A stretch of DNA of 64,000 nt, taken from Chloranthus sessilifolius. Its lineage: Eukaryota > Streptophyta > Magnoliopsida > Chloranthales > Chloranthaceae. The DNA lies in NCBI GenBank assembly GCA_021018995.1, contig CM037590.1, forward strand, positions 81,500,097 through 81,564,096. The letters run 5' to 3'. Of this stretch, positions 23,546 through 35,327 are shown piece by piece. How positions within the stretch are numbered: the first letter of the stretch is position 1; the number at the start of each line of letters is the position of its first letter. The translations under genes were made by a program, and so were the position numbers. The notes beneath the pieces are model-generated. The model was not told the origin of the DNA. It did no database searches and was given only the letters and a program-made list of their open reading frames with translations.

Positions 23546-23585
23546 CGTGAGGACACTTTATTCCCCATAGGTTTGGGGTGTGGCG
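23546..23585 (+). other. Internal polypurine-like motif, element C
   Basis: GTGAGGACACTTTATTCCCCATAGG and a TTTGGGGTGTGGC tract. The stem is weaker than in A. The true tract is about 1.55 kb downstream. Confidence 0.6.
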
Positions 23586-24990
23586 GACAAGTCTGCCTAG
23601 GAATAGTTAACATAAGGGCAGAGAATCACCTAAGTAATTAGGAAATGTATTAATTTACTTTAGAATCATGACAACTAGAAAATTTAAAATTCCTTTGCCA
23701 AATTTAGACATTCTAAACCTTGCGATATCTACATTTCCATGATGATTACACCATAAAACATCTTTGGTATCACGTAGTAAGTCAAAAGGAAGAGAAAAGG
23801 TAAGATATACTTAAAAGCTCAAGGAAAAACCATAACCGGTGAGAATTGAGCCCATATATTTTCCATCTCTGTTGAAGAGTGGTGAGGCAATTTTTTACGA
23901 TTCAAAGGATTGGTGAGGCATTAGATCCACTAGAAGTTAGGAAACTCCAAATTAAAACAAGTAACACTCATGAAACCGAGGAAAAGATCAAGGCCTTCTT
24001 TGAAGCTTGAACCTAATGAACCAACCAAGAAAAATCCTGTTTGTACCCCATTTGAGTCAGAATCCTACAATTCTTCATCAAAATACTCAAAAGTACTTTT
24101 TGAACCTATGGAACCAATTCAGCCTTCCTCACTCGAGAATTGGGAGGTAAAGGAGAAAGAAGCGAAGATGGACCATTTGCAACATCAAGAAAATGAAGAG
24201 AAAATACCTCAAAAAACAGCAATATGGTGGAGAAAGAAGAGACAAACAATGTGAAAAGTTGCAAGCAAAAAGGCAAAAAAGGACCTTATGTTGAAAAATG
24301 CAAGATCAAAGAAAGAAGCTGATCATCTTGAATGTGAGAATCTCGAAAAGAAGAAGAAAGAAGCTAAACTCAAAAGGTGGAGTCATGAACCATCTCCTGC
24401 ACTTCCTGAGTTCTCAAATTCAAACCTCTGTTCAAACTGCCTTTCCTTGAAACTTCACTCCATAAGCTATACAAACAAACCTAGATTAAAAGCCCTTGTG
24501 ATCCAAAGTTGAGTGAGCTGTCATGTGGAGATAAGAAGTGACCCAATCTATGGTGAGGAGATGTCAATGATGCCATTGCCTAAGAATCATGCCTATGCTC
24601 ATGCTTACAGATCCATTTGGGAGATGTAACCGCTCTTGAGCTTGAGTGAAAATGAACCCCTCAACAAAACAACGATGAGAGTATACCGTGAGTGTTTGGT
24701 TTGGAACTTAAGCACCTTAAGTATGACTTATAACCTAATTTTTATCCATAGGATGAGCTTCTGCTTTGGCACATTTGTATGATTTTCTATGACATTTGTT
24801 CACGATTGGAAATATTGAAACATTCATGAGGTTTATAAATGTTTAAATTCCTGCAAACAATAATCAAATTTTCTGTTTCATCATTGATTCAAGAGTAACT
24901 AACCATCCTTGATTGCTCATTTGATAATATTGCTTGATGTTAACTGTTTCATGGAGAAGTTTGTGGGTACCTTCACCTTTGAAAACCCTC

Positions 24991-25023
24991 GGAGACTTCA
25001 CTCCTCCTCTAGGGATCACCTAG
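24991..25023 (+). other. Conserved twin hairpins, element C
   Basis: GGAG-ACTTCA-CTCC (24991-25004) and CTAGG-GATCA-CCTAG (25009-25023). Confidence 0.65.
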
Positions 25024-25122
25024 GGGTTGAAAATGCTTGTTGCATATGCTAAATGCACCTGCTTCCTACAAAAGTGGCTCTTTACTTTGTTTTTATGTTT
25101 CTTTGCTCGGGGACTAGCAAAG

Positions 25123-25137
25123 CTTAGGTTTGGGGTG
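25123..25137 (+). other. Polypurine tract of element C
   Basis: CTTAGGTTTGGGGTG ends directly at the TG of the 3' LTR. Confidence 0.78.
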
Positions 25138-27002
25138 TGTTAAGTAGTGAAAATACCATTTTCACCCCTAAACATGAGCCTTGAAAGACCCTTGAGAGGA
25201 CTAAATAAGTGCTTTAGTGTTCATATTGCATTAACCAAAAGACAGGTCCAAATCAAAACCATCCTAAAATGATCAAAAGTCGACAACGCATGTCAAGCTC
25301 AAAGAGGGAGTGAAGAAATAGCCTCGGCAATGGCTAAAAGGTCCTAAAAGAGCAAGAAAAGACACGAAGAAGAAGAATGGAAGCTAAAGCTCAATTCAAG
25401 AAGAACTTCTACTATTCATAAAGAACCTTGAACTTTGCGAAAAGAAGAAAACACTCCTCGAATAGAAGAATGACCTGCGAAAAGAAGAAAACACTCATCG
25501 AATAGAAGAATGACCTTTGCAAAAGAAGAGAAGTCCTTTAAAAAGATCTCCCGAAGCCAAAATGCTTTGCGAAAGATCTCCGAAGCCAAAATGCTTTTGA
25601 AAAGATCTCCCGAAGCCAAAATGCTTTGAAGAGAGCTTCGGAGCCAAACTACTTTGAAAAATCCTTAAACTATGCGAAATGGCATTCGGGATTTGCGTCG
25701 TCCGTAGGGTATTTCAGAAACTTTGCACGCGCCCAATGCGCTTTTAAAACCCAAGGACATTCCGAAGATTCGAGCATCACGAACCAAAGGCATATTCCAC
25801 CCCATGTGAACACCCAAAGATGAAATTACTTGGCGGGAACTTCTAGAAGCTCAAACAGATTTTTGAATTACATAGCTGAATTGATGCCTCGGTTTCTGAT
25901 TGGTGAACCGGATCAAGCATTTTGATTGGCGAGATCACGGATCACGGTGCTCGACTCCTATTGGTTGATCTGAGATCTATCCAATTACGATTGGTTGATA
26001 CACATCGAGTGGCTTAGGGAAAACTATAAATAGAAGACCATTTGCCCAATTTGGGTATCCAGTTTTAGAGTTTTCATCTCTGTTTCCCTCATTCCGATCG
26101 GATAGCTTATCCGAACCCCCTGTAATCCCTTCTTGTAGTTTACCTTTGAGAGCCATTGTGAGCGATTTGTACTTCCAAGTTGGATTCAAGATCAGAATCG
26201 AGGGCTCTCGAGAAGCTCTCGTAAGTCCGAGAGCTCTCTAACGTTGGATTTTAAAAGGTTCTTGTAATTTGTGTCTTCTCCATTGGAGTCATGTCGAGGG
26301 TTCAATGATCACCTTAGTGCATTAGACTTCTTTAGATTCACTTATCCGCATCCAACTTCCTTAATTCATCATCCCCGTATGCGAATTAGCGTTGGTAACC
26401 TAATTCAAGCGGCATTTACTGATGATGTTCATGTTCGAACTAAAGAATAGGCCACACTAGTCGACAGATCGTGATCACGACCATAAGTCTAAACCTATTC
26501 CTTAATTCGGATTTATTTCTCTTACATCATCTTTGGTAGCCAAATGAAGATTGAATCGCTCTGTTGAACTACTGCACTCTCCATTAAAATTCGTGAGGCT
26601 AAAGTACATGAAGCTATTATTTGCATTTGTCTTATTTTAAACATCTCCCCAACTCGGATCTGGATCATGTAGTTAGTTCTTTTCTTTATTTGCTTATAGT
26701 TAAATGTGACACAATCCAACACTCTCTTTTATCTATTCTTTATTTTAGATAATTATAGAGCCAGATCTGGTAGCACAGATCTGGAGGTTTATCTCTCAGT
26801 TTAGACAAACTTCTCTGTGGACGATCTTGAAATACTTACTTTTAAAACTTGCTACAATTGGCCCTGATCTTGCAGGCCAGTGTTAGCCCCAAATGTGCTG
26901 ATATCCCTTTCATAAGTTAACATCCATATAACCTAGCATTCTTTCATTCTTTAATTTTTGATTCATAATGCACATAATTATGGCACACTTGGAGCGACAA
27001 CA
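25138..27002 (+). repeat. 3' LTR of element C
   Basis: Pairs with 19268-21134. Followed by the TCTAT duplication (27003-27007). The TATA box is near 26024. Confidence 0.93.
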
Positions 27003-27007
27003 TCTAT

Positions 27008-28200
27008 GCGATGCATTTAGGATCTGAGCTAATTTGAAATACCCATGGGACCTTGACCTTGTAGCCTTGGGACCATGGTGGCAGCAGCAATTTACATATT
27101 CCAGCTCAGTCTCCTGTAGTGAGGATAACCTCTGTGGATAGTCTATGACCATTTAAGTTGACAAACTATAGCCCTAGTGTGATTCCAAGCCACAGCTCTG
27201 AGAAGGAATCTTCTCCTCTGCACTTGAGCTTGTAGCCTTGTGAGAGGTTGTTACAGGAATAAGCTCCCCTCTATTGTACTTGACCAACATCAGATATTAG
27301 ATCTAATTTCTATGTAGAGATTGCAGACTTGTGAGTTGATTAATTGCAGGCCTTTTGTAGCAATGACCAGCTACATTTAAGGTCTCCAAATAACTTTTGA
27401 ACTACTGTGGTCTCCACTGGTTTTTCAAGAACTATTTGCTCTTATGGATGCCTGAGCTTGTAGCCAGGCATACATGGTGTTTGCAATAGTTTTACTATTC
27501 TGATTTGAGCCATTGGGTGGAGGAATCTATTAGAAAATCTGTGACCATTTAAGTGGATAGGTTATAGCCTTAAGATCAGTCCATTCAATTAGATCAGACT
27601 GGTTTTCTGATTTAATCCATGTGGTTTGATCCTCTCTATTGGATAGCCTGTGACCATTGAAGTGGACAGGTTATAGCCTTAAGAAACCAAGCTAATCCAT
27701 AAGGGTTGAGTTGGATGCATCTTCCTTGCAGATGTTCTTGTAGCCATCTAAGGGATTGATGCAGAGACAGACCTAAGTCTGAGTTACATAGCTGATGTAA
27801 CCATAGTTTAACTGCTTACTTCCCCATCATTTTATCTTTATTTTAACACACTCCATTACCACCTTCTTCATAACCCTTTCTTTAGGATAGGACTGCTCTT
27901 CATTTCCCTTCTTTTAGTGATAATTTAGTGTAGTTGTGACACCCAACTCCCTTTCTCTAGGATTGTCAGATCTGCAGCCAGATCTGGAGGCCTACTAATA
28001 TAACTCATTTTGGGTTCTAGATTAATTTTTTTGTGGGATAAACTCTTACTTACTCAAAACTTGCTACAATAGCCCTATATCTTACTGGCTGTGTGTATTT
28101 TTAGGTTGTTGTTTTCATAACTATCTTCTTCATCTCACTCCTTTTGTTTGATTTTATTTCCACTCACATATCAATAATCAGCACTCTAGAAGGAAAACCA
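27008..28200 (+). repeat. 3' LTR of element B, second part
   Basis: Sequence such as CTGTGACCATTTAAGTGGA (about 27540) and the surrounding phrases match the D LTR read on the minus strand. Together with 17868-19267 this gives an LTR of about 2.6 kb, close to the D LTRs at about 2.5 kb. The end GAAAACCA matches the GAAAACA end of the A LTR. Confidence 0.8.
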
Positions 28201-28205
28201 ATAGT

Positions 28206-29949
28206 AGGGGGACTTCAGCAAATAAACACAAGTCTGAGTAGTCTGTGGCATGAATTTCGGTGCCACCCATCTTCAATAGTTGTTTCTAGATTTTTTCTAG
28301 CTACTCTTTCAACTACTCTGACTCCTTAGACAGGGGGGTTACCCTTTCAGCAATCGGTCAGGATTCACTCTGTGCTACCAGGGGGTTGGTTATTCTGGGA
28401 GGAGGATTAAGGTTGGCCAATGCCCCAGCATAAGCCCCACTGTTCCTAATCTCGTCATCTTCATACTGTTGGTCTGCATAGGGTGTAGTGAGGGCAAGAT
28501 TCTCCTGTTGTTGTTGCATGGACTAAATGGGGGTCGAGTGAGACTATTGAATGTGAGAGAAATTTTGTGGAGTGATCGGATGAGTGGAAGTTAGATTTTG
28601 GGGTGGGGCCTGATGGGGCCATTGGGTAAATTGGGGTGTAGGGGCATGAGTAAATTGGGGTTGATGCAAGGCATGGGTTTGAACTGGGTATGAGGGTTGT
28701 GGGTGAGTGAAATTTTGGAGGAATTGTGAAGGGTATGGGTGCGAGGCTCCAAGGGTTGGGCCTTGTTGGGCTTGGGTGTAGGTCTCTAATGGGTTTGGGA
28801 CATAAAGCCTTGGAAAGGTTGGACCATAAAGCCTTAGGAGGTTTAGGCCATGAGGCTTTGGGCATGTTAGGCCATGAGGCTTTGGGAATGTTTGCCCATT
28901 AGGCCCTAGTGGGTCTGACCCATTGGGCCTTGGGGGTATATGGGTCATGGGCCCCTAATGGGTCTGGGTGATGGGAGTTTGGGCCATTGGGCCTTCGAGG
29001 TTTTGGATAATGGGGGTTTTGATGGTATGAATGATGGGGGGTTTATGGCGATCATGGGGGAATGAGGCATGGAGGCTTGATAGTGTATGGGAGGGATTCA
29101 TGGATGTGTGGTTGGATGAGAGGGATTGTTTTGGGAGGCCTTCCAACTGGTGTAGGCCCGGACCATCTCCTCCATCATGACCATTGGAGAGGGATCAGAT
29201 GGATATGGTGCATCTATGGGATGGAGGGGTATGGATGGGGTGGATGTGGTGGGGAAATTGGGCATGGACCCGGTAAAATCGGGCATGATCCAGGTAAGTA
29301 GTGGAATATGGGGGGGGTTAGAGAAACTTGGTGGGGCATTGGTGAATGTGGATGGGTCGGGTCTATATTGGGATGAAGAATGGGGCATGGATGTGGAGGA
29401 TGAGAAGGAAAAGTTGGTCATGGCCCCGGTAAAAATGGGCATGACTTGGGAAGATGGAGGGATGTATGGGGGATTGGTAAAATCAGATGCGGCACGAGTA
29501 GATGCGGGTGGATTGGGTATGTGTTGAGAAAATGGGAAATGGGGCATGGTAGTTAAGGCGGGAAATTGGGTCAAGTTTTGAATGGGTGTGGATGGAATAT
29601 GGGATGGCCTAGGAATGGTCATGGATGGGGGAATGGGCATGGCTTGGGAAAATGATGGGGAATAGGGGGTTATATTTTGGATATTTTGAGCGGTGGCAGA
29701 TGGGAAGATAGGGGCACCGAATGGGCCGATGACGGTAAAGGGTGATTGGGTGAGGGGGATGGATGTGAAAGCCTCTTTTGTATGGGAATGGATTGGAGAA
29801 TGAGGCGGGGGTGAGTTGGGATCAGCATATGCCGGATCCACAGCCCATAACATGGCTCGGTATCGGGCAGGGTACGGATGCCTCGGGTGGGGCTCATAAA
29901 GCTTTCTCCTTCTCCCCTTGCAGGATGACGGAGGGTAAGATGATGCCAT
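28206..29949 (-). pseudogene. gag: gag region of element T (Pro-rich, broken, truncated by B)
   Basis: The Met at 29949 opens an open stretch to 29098, starting MASSYPPSSCKGRRRK and then becoming very rich in Pro, Ser and Thr. Reading continues in other frames (29146-28955, 28948-28544). Near 28440-28380 comes YADQQYEDDEIRNSGAYAG, and near 28280-28215 a segment with IHATDYSDLCLFAEVPL. That resembles the start of the conserved gag domain of Tat/Ogre elements, a family link recalled rather than searched. Element B cuts in directly after it. Several in-frame stops are present. Confidence 0.65.
28785..28925 (-). repeat. Degenerate short tandem repeat in T gag
   Basis: Units of about 27-30 bases carrying GGCCATGAGGCTTTGGG or GGACCATAAAGCCTTAGG recur four or five times. 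They encode repeated Pro/Leu/Gly-rich peptides. Confidence 0.6.
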
Positions 29950-31280
29950 TGTGCCAGCATCACAAATCTCTATTTTGGTTTTTTTTATTTTTTTTTTAAA
30001 TTTTAGAATTTTTTTTTATAAATGAAATGTTTAAGGATTCCGGGGCCATTGAATTCCCGTCTTGGGTGGCTTTCATACCCTAAATAAGTCCTGTGGCAAG
30101 ACCCCAATGCACTTTGGAAGAATCAAAAGGGAAACCCTTTGATCTATTGAATGCACAAAAATTGATGCAATAACTTGATCCCCCGGAGTGGGTCAAAAAG
30201 AAGTTACCTTCTCTTGACCGAAGAGAGCGTATTGGGTGTCGGATAATATGGGACCTAAATAGAGATGCTAAACCACTAATCGGGGAATCCGGGACGGTGA
30301 TATAGGCCTCAAATTCAGGCTGCACTACTCAAACCAAACATGGCGCAAGTATTAGATGCACCAGGCCAAACTAGTCAAGTTTTAAGCTTAGCGCATGTAT
30401 TAGTTGCGCCAGAGCAATCCTAGGTAAAAAATGCTTGCCGCATGTATTAGTTGCACCAGGCAAAACAATGGGGTCAAATAATTTTGACACCATAACAACA
30501 ACCCGAAATTGGTCTCTTTTTTTGGGTTTTTCTGGAAGCAATGCTTCCGTGGACAGATTGCTTAGTTGTATCAGGTCTCTCCTCACCGAACCTAAGGGAT
30601 ACAAGGCCGGTGCGGGTCTACTAATGCTCTCTCCCCAAGGGTTTTAGGCTTCTTAACGAGATAGGTTACCCACCCGATATACCTCCAGCACAAGCGCTTT
30701 CTCAGATACTAGGTGGGCTGGTATTTTTTCGGATCATCACCACTAGGGGTTGCTGCCATACTAAGAATCAAGAGTTTATATGTTTGCCTACAAATTCTAA
30801 CCCTTGAAACCCCACAAAAATCAATTAAGTCCCCCTTGTTGGTTCAATTTTAATTTTCAATTTTAGAGGGAGTTTGCTTAAAGTCCAAAACTGAGGGGTG
30901 ATGGTCCCGTACCGCCTCTACGGCCCAACATCCATTGATAGAATATATTTGCAGTAAAGTAAATGCGCATGTAGGCCCGCCAAACGGCTAAGGTGTGTAA
31001 ATGAAGGAAAAATAAAGAAAATTAAATGACAATGCGCAAGTAGGCCCGCTAATTGGCTAAGGAACTTTAAATGATGCAAAAGTAAATAAAAGTAAATGCA
31101 ATGCGTAAGTAAGCCCGCCGATTGGCTTAGGCACATAAATGACATAAAAGAAGGGGTGAGAAAAAGACAAAATTGTAGGGGTGAGTAAAAAAAAAAAAAG
31201 ATAAAAATAATAAAAAACAACAAAATGGTTAGTAGAAACACATGAAAAAGGCCAAATTCAAGGGGAACCTCTACTAGCTA
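29950..31280 (-). other. Leader of element T with two repeat sets
   Basis: No gene is seen. GGCGCAA-N-TGCGCC-type motifs lie at about 30340-30475 in three copies and match a motif in the T LTR at 32307-32335. Near the primer site, three copies of AATGCGCAAGTAGGCCCGC, then NNATTGGCTAAGG, start at 30963, 31031 and 31100, spaced 68-69 bases. Confidence 0.6.
30963..31133 (-). repeat. 68-bp period repeat next to T primer site
   Basis: Three copies of a conserved block of about 33 bp sit in A-rich filler with 68- and 69-base spacing. The array lies 150-320 bases downstream of the primer site in T orientation. Confidence 0.75.
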
Positions 31281-31298
31281 CTCCCCGCGAAGTCGCCA
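31281..31298 (-). other. Primer binding site (tRNA-Arg type), element T
   Basis: On the minus strand TGGCGACTTCGCGGGGAG resembles the complement of plant tRNA-Arg (TGGCGACT, then GGGGA) with a small gap and mismatches. It sits two bases from the LTR end. Confidence 0.65.
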
Positions 31299-31300
31299 TC

Positions 31301-32858
31301 TGTGCAACCGTGAATTTTTATCAAACCAGTCACAACGATGTGCACTCATGAAAAATTTAGAGTCGCTATCCGGAGCTTTTGGTATCCCGAGAAACCCAAA
31401 TTAATTTTATAGGCACCGAAGTGCCACAAATATGACTCTGAATCACCGGATTACGCTAAAGGCTCTTGGGTAGGGGCTTCAGTTATCAATCGGGAATGTG
31501 TTAGGCATCCGATCAACCCCCTTAATGCGGTCTCTACTTATGGCAAAAATAAAAATAAAATAAAATAAGCAAAAAGGTCCTTCCTCTTGCCCTAGGGCCC
31601 CAAAATCCTCTTTGTGCCGCTCCGTTCCTACCGGAATTTCGACGACATAACGGCACAATTGCGAGGATAGAGAAAGAAAAAAGAAGGTAGAGGAGTAGAG
31701 GGGGGAGTTGGAGCTCTCGGGCCCTTGTTGCACCGGTGTGGACCTTCGCGTAGGCTTGCTTTGGTGAGCTTCTGATGGCTTGTATGATTAGATGATGGGT
31801 TCTAACTCCTAGAGAGTCATAGCTAAGAGATTGAGAGGGAAGGCTAGAGGATAACTCTCACATAAACTAAGAGGTTTTGATGAAAGGTAAGGTCTAAAAG
31901 GGAGCTTGGGAATTCTGGAATTTGTATGCAAAAGGGGCATTAAAAGGGAGAGGGAGCTTCTTTCTTAATCTTCTCTCTTAGGAAAATTTTCAAGCCCTTT
32001 CAAAGGGAGGGGTGCCTCTCTATTTATAGGAAAATGAGAGGTTAGGAGGGTGCTTAGAGGCTAAATAGGATTAGCAATTAGGTAATCTAGCGTCTAAGGT
32101 TTCCTAGGAGTTTTTAAACTTAGAAAAGTGTGAAAGTAGCTCTAATGGTGGAAGATAGGGTAGTGTTTCAAATCACTTAAGAGTTACAAATAGGATAAGG
32201 AAAGGTGTAATAGAACAAGTGAAACACACCCGGGGCATCAAGATGGTCAAGAAGTCAAACCCTAAAGATGAAATTCGAGCAAAAAACCCATAGTTACTGT
32301 ATCTAAGTCTGGCGCAACTAATATTTGCGCCAAGCTTAGGTATAGTAAAACAGTGTCAAAATAGTACTTGGGAAGTTCCTTGCCCACGGGGGGGGGAGGG
32401 GCACATAAGGCTGGTGCATGTATTACATTTGCCAAATCCCATATGGATCCCCACCCAAAACCCTAATTTGTTGGAAACTTCATAATGCTATATCTTTCGA
32501 TGTATAGTTTCGATTGAGGTGATTCTTAGCTTGTTAGAAAGCTGGAGACTTTTACTTTTAAATGGTATATGATTTGATCATAGTAGAAGATCTCAGTTAT
32601 TCTCGGTGTACCACTCTTTGATCATTGCCCGAGAAAGTCTAGGAATGGGCTCGGAAGGGATTCTAAAGGTTGGGATTGGTTTTTAAAGGTTCAGGGAGGT
32701 TTCTAGGGATTAGGGGTGATTCCTAAGGGTTTAGAATGAATGCTAAGGTTTTAGGAAGGTTCCTAAGGTTACGATACCTGCCATCAAAAGCTCGGAAGTG
32801 TGCCTCTCTCAAAGTGTGTTTCGATCGGGCCTTGGGCCAAATTTGGGTGTCTATAACA
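31301..32858 (-). repeat. 5' LTR of element T (1558 bp)
   Basis: On the minus strand it starts TGTTATAGACACCC and ends GGTTGCACA, with TG and CA termini. It adjoins the primer site on one side and the H-type LTR fragment X on the other. There is no second copy in the window for comparison, so the ends rest on termini and context. Confidence 0.7.
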
Positions 32859-32863
32859 GTGTA

Positions 32864-33156
32864 AAAATATTGTATTTTGTAAGTATCCGAGAACTGAAGG
32901 ATTGTGATTGACGACCATAATCTAAGAGGAGGAGGATTTATTTTTATTTTTTGCAATTAGTTTTAAATAAACCATTCTTTTATTTATATTTCTCCAGTAG
33001 TTTAGGATCTCAAAAGACAAATATAAGTTTTTAAATAAACATAAAAATACATCAAAATACTCACCTTCCTCGTGAGAACGATCCTATACTAGTGCTACAA
33101 TTTCCCTTCTATGCTTGCAATAGGTTAAGACTTTAGTACAATGATAGCCACAAACA
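32864..33156 (+). repeat. LTR fragment X (H family, inverted relative to H)
   Basis: The reverse complement of 59436-59710 matches this segment well, including CGATCCTATACTAGTGCTAC (33069-33088). It is the 3' end of an H-type LTR. T is inserted at its left edge and F sequence begins at its right edge, so X is probably the end of an element inserted in F. The exact end is uncertain by a few bases. Confidence 0.65.
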
Positions 33157-33573
33157 ATGCCAACGTTTAAATGATGCAGAAGGCTCGAGGAAGAAGAAAA
33201 CTATTTGGGAAAAAACTAGGGTAGGACTGGGCGAAAATAGATTTTGATTGATGAGGAATGTGTTAAATAGCCCTATGCTTATAACTCGATCGGTCAAAAA
33301 ATCGCTTCGACCGGTCATAAAATTGGAGCAAAGGGAATTGCTCAGCACTGCTTCAGATGCGAAGTGTAAATCCCCTATTTCTACCTGTCGAACTCTTTTT
33401 CGACCGGTCTGAACACAACAAAAGCTTTGGATTTTGCTGTGTTTCTTCCTTCCTGATTTACTAGACCGGTCGAAATCTATTTTGATCAGTTCAAATCTAC
33501 TGGAGAACTCTGTTCTCAACTAGATTTCTTGGACACACACCTAAAAATTTAAATTAAGTAGCTTTACAAATGC
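33157..33573 (-). other. Post-pol-type spacer of F with ACCGGTCGA motifs
   Basis: No gene. Motifs related to GACCGGTCGA occur near 33289, 33308, 33386, 33400, 33463 and 33484. The F LTR carries the same motif at 36355-36665. Confidence 0.7.
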
Positions 33574-33597
33574 TTGGGTTGCCTGCCAAGAAGTGCT
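33574..33597 (-). other. Post-pol box
   Basis: Minus strand AGCACTTCTTGGCAGGCAAC followed by CCAA. The same box follows pol in E (43449-43472). In F it follows gag directly. Confidence 0.65.
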
Positions 33598-33635
33598 ACG
33601 GATGCGTCGGTAGCTCGACAAGGTCAAAGCACTCA

Positions 33636-34975
33636 TCAAAGCACTGGCGAGTCAGAGGAAGATGAAGTCTCCCCAGCCTTTTCTTTACCTTTTCGATCAT
33701 TAACTAGTTGCCTTGGCAACCGGGCCTCTGCTCCTTTATTTAAAGTTGCAACTAGTCCCTCGATTTGAGTTACTAGTGCAGTCCAGGAAGTTGAGAGAGC
33801 GTGGAGTAAATGCTCGTGGCGTCAGCCTTGTTGCTGACAGTTTTGAACTGCCTACAATATGGCTTCTTCCAACGAGTTATACCCCTAAGGCAGATAATGT
33901 GACTGTCCCATGAATGGCGGAAAAAATTGTGGAGCATTCATCGGCCTATGGGGCTGATTATTTCTCCACATCAAGTTATGTCGCTGGGACAAATTTGGGT
34001 AGTTCCTCTAGGTTGGATTGTAAATGTTCACACAACCATAATTATTGTCCAATCTCTGGAAGAAACATGCTACAGCTGGATGATCTTGGCTTTCTGTGGG
34101 AGGCATAGAGGCAACGAGATGCACATGAAACCTTTGGGCAGGGTTCTGGTTGAGACCAGGAACCTCACCTCTTTGCAATGTTGGGAGCGATTTTATACCC
34201 AACATGGACTGGAGTTTTATCTTCCAAAGTTTCATCTTTGGAAGAAGAGTCACCTTTGACTTTAAGTTGTACAACCCTCCTCGCTTAGGAGGTGTACTTC
34301 TTTGAATCTACGGACCAGGCCATCTTGGCGTCGGGGGTGTGGCACCAATTCCACACTGAGGATTCCTAAAAATTCCCATGCATCTGTTATGGTAAATGAA
34401 ATAAACATTCCCCCACAAGTATCATCAATCCAATCTCGGGTTTGTTTGTTTAGGCCTTTTTAGAGACACTATTTCCCAGCATAAAACCCCATGATTAGGG
34501 CAACTCAACAAAAGCTCGTTGAAGCATCTTTGCAATCATAAAAAGACTCCTCCGGAGATTGATAAAATGCAATTATTACTTTCTAGAATCAACTCGCCTT
34601 AAAAGTTGGGAAATATTTATTGAAAAATATATTTTGCAGCTCGTCCCAACTAGTAATCGAGTTAATGGGCAAAGAGTGTAGCCACTGCTTTGCCCTATCT
34701 CTTAGTGAAAATGAAAAAAGCCTTAACCGAGTGGCCTGTCATGTTAAGTTCTTAATCTTGAATAAGGCACAAATCTCTAGAAAGCACGTTACATGCATAT
34801 GAGGATCTTCATTTCCATGCCCATGAAAAATTAGAAGTAGTTGAATCACGTTGGGCTTGATTTCAAAGACCCCATCCCTGGTTACTGCAAGTACATGAAT
34901 ACACGCGGGAGTTGCAAGACTAGCCAGTATATAATACTCCCTCAATGTCCTAGCCATCTGGTCCTCTTCCGCCAT
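33636..34975 (-). pseudogene. gag: gag pseudogene, element F
   Basis: Athila-type gag. The Met at 34975 opens MAEEDQMARTLREY. A block with FEIKPNVIQLLLIFHG aligns with IQMLPSFHG of A and D, and the RLRLF-SLRDRAKQWL and SITSWDELQ blocks follow near 34700-34620. The C-terminal NIYNPT, stop, RNYPNLS (about 34020-33990) is typical of Athila gag tails. The zinc knuckle is not intact: only the His and last Cys spacing remain near 34060. Several frameshifts and stops are present. The reading ends at TGA 33636-33638, with no protease after it. Confidence 0.75.
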
Positions 34976-35327
34976 AATAAGTCTTAAAAATAGGGCGGGG
35001 TGGCTAGAATGCTTAAAATTATGACGTTTTGAGAAAATAAGTGCTAGTGTGAATATGCCAGCTCGTTCTCTCAAGCGTAAGATTTGGTTGCCAAAAGAGA
35101 ACAACTGCAACCACACCTTGACCGAAATCGAAATATAAAAATAAAAGTTATTATCCTAATTAATTAAAATCAGAAGAACACACCTTGGCCTCTCGCAGCG
35201 TCCCGTGACAACCCTTCAGTACGTTTGAGCCTTTGATTTCCACACCTACAAATAAAACAAAACTATAGTTAGTATAATGATACAAAAATATAGTAAAAAA
35301 GAAATCAAATAAGAAATAAAGCCAAAA

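Larger units (their letters stand above)
23370..25122 (+). other. 3' non-coding domain of element C
   Basis: No convincing gene; the open frames at 23970-24512 are A-rich and lack relatives here. It shares the hairpin/G-tract motif, a TGTAACCGCTCTTGAG box (about 24627) and the twin hairpins with A, B and D. Confidence 0.6.
19268..27002 (+). mobile_element. Element C: internally deleted Athila-like element with target duplications
   Basis: Two LTRs (19268-21134, 25138-27002) are flanked by TCTAT at 19263-19267 and 27003-27007, which fixes both ends. Inside are a primer site, a short gag/protease remnant, a small ORF, the 3' non-coding domain and a polypurine tract. Capsid, most of RT, RNase H, integrase and ORF3 are missing, so it would need proteins from a relative. 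Its LTRs belong to the A family. The two LTRs differ from each other mainly by one- to four-base indels. Confidence 0.93.
13671..28200 (+). mobile_element. Element B: 3' half of an Athila-like element, interrupted by C
   Basis: The visible parts are 13671-19267 and 27008-28200; C fills the gap with a TCTAT duplication. B begins inside its ORF3 where A inserted, and its 5' LTR, gag and pol would lie left of the window. It ends at GAAAACCA (28200), after which sequence passes into the gag of element T. The last five bases before T resumes may be the atagt target duplication (28201-28205). Its LTR is related to the LTR of D. Confidence 0.8.
28206..32858 (-). mobile_element. Element T: Tat/Ogre-like element, 5' part
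   Basis: Minus-strand order is a 5' LTR (32858-31301), a tRNA-Arg-like primer site, a long leader of about 1.3 kb and a Pro-rich gag that B interrupts. The rest, including pol and the 3' LTR, would lie left of the window. The primer site and the gag motif DLCLF place it on the Tat side, unlike the tRNA-Asp elements around it. It is inserted in LTR fragment X; the right flank is gtgta and the left duplication is not visible. Confidence 0.75.

Noticed and set aside
23970-24512. Two A-rich open frames in the 3' domain of C
   Set aside because: The same region in A, B and D has no matching frame, and the sequence follows the shared non-coding domain.
28544-28948. Pro-rich frame considered as a host cell-wall protein
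   Set aside because: It continues the gag region of T, ends in a gag-like DLCLF segment, and follows a primer site and LTR in the same orientation.
30918-31241. Minus-strand hydrophobic frame of 107 codons
   Set aside because: It is produced by the A-rich filler and the 68-bp repeats of the T leader; no conserved coding content.
33927-34259. Plus-strand open frame of 110 codons
   Set aside because: It is antisense to the gag of F, which aligns with Athila gag on the minus strand.
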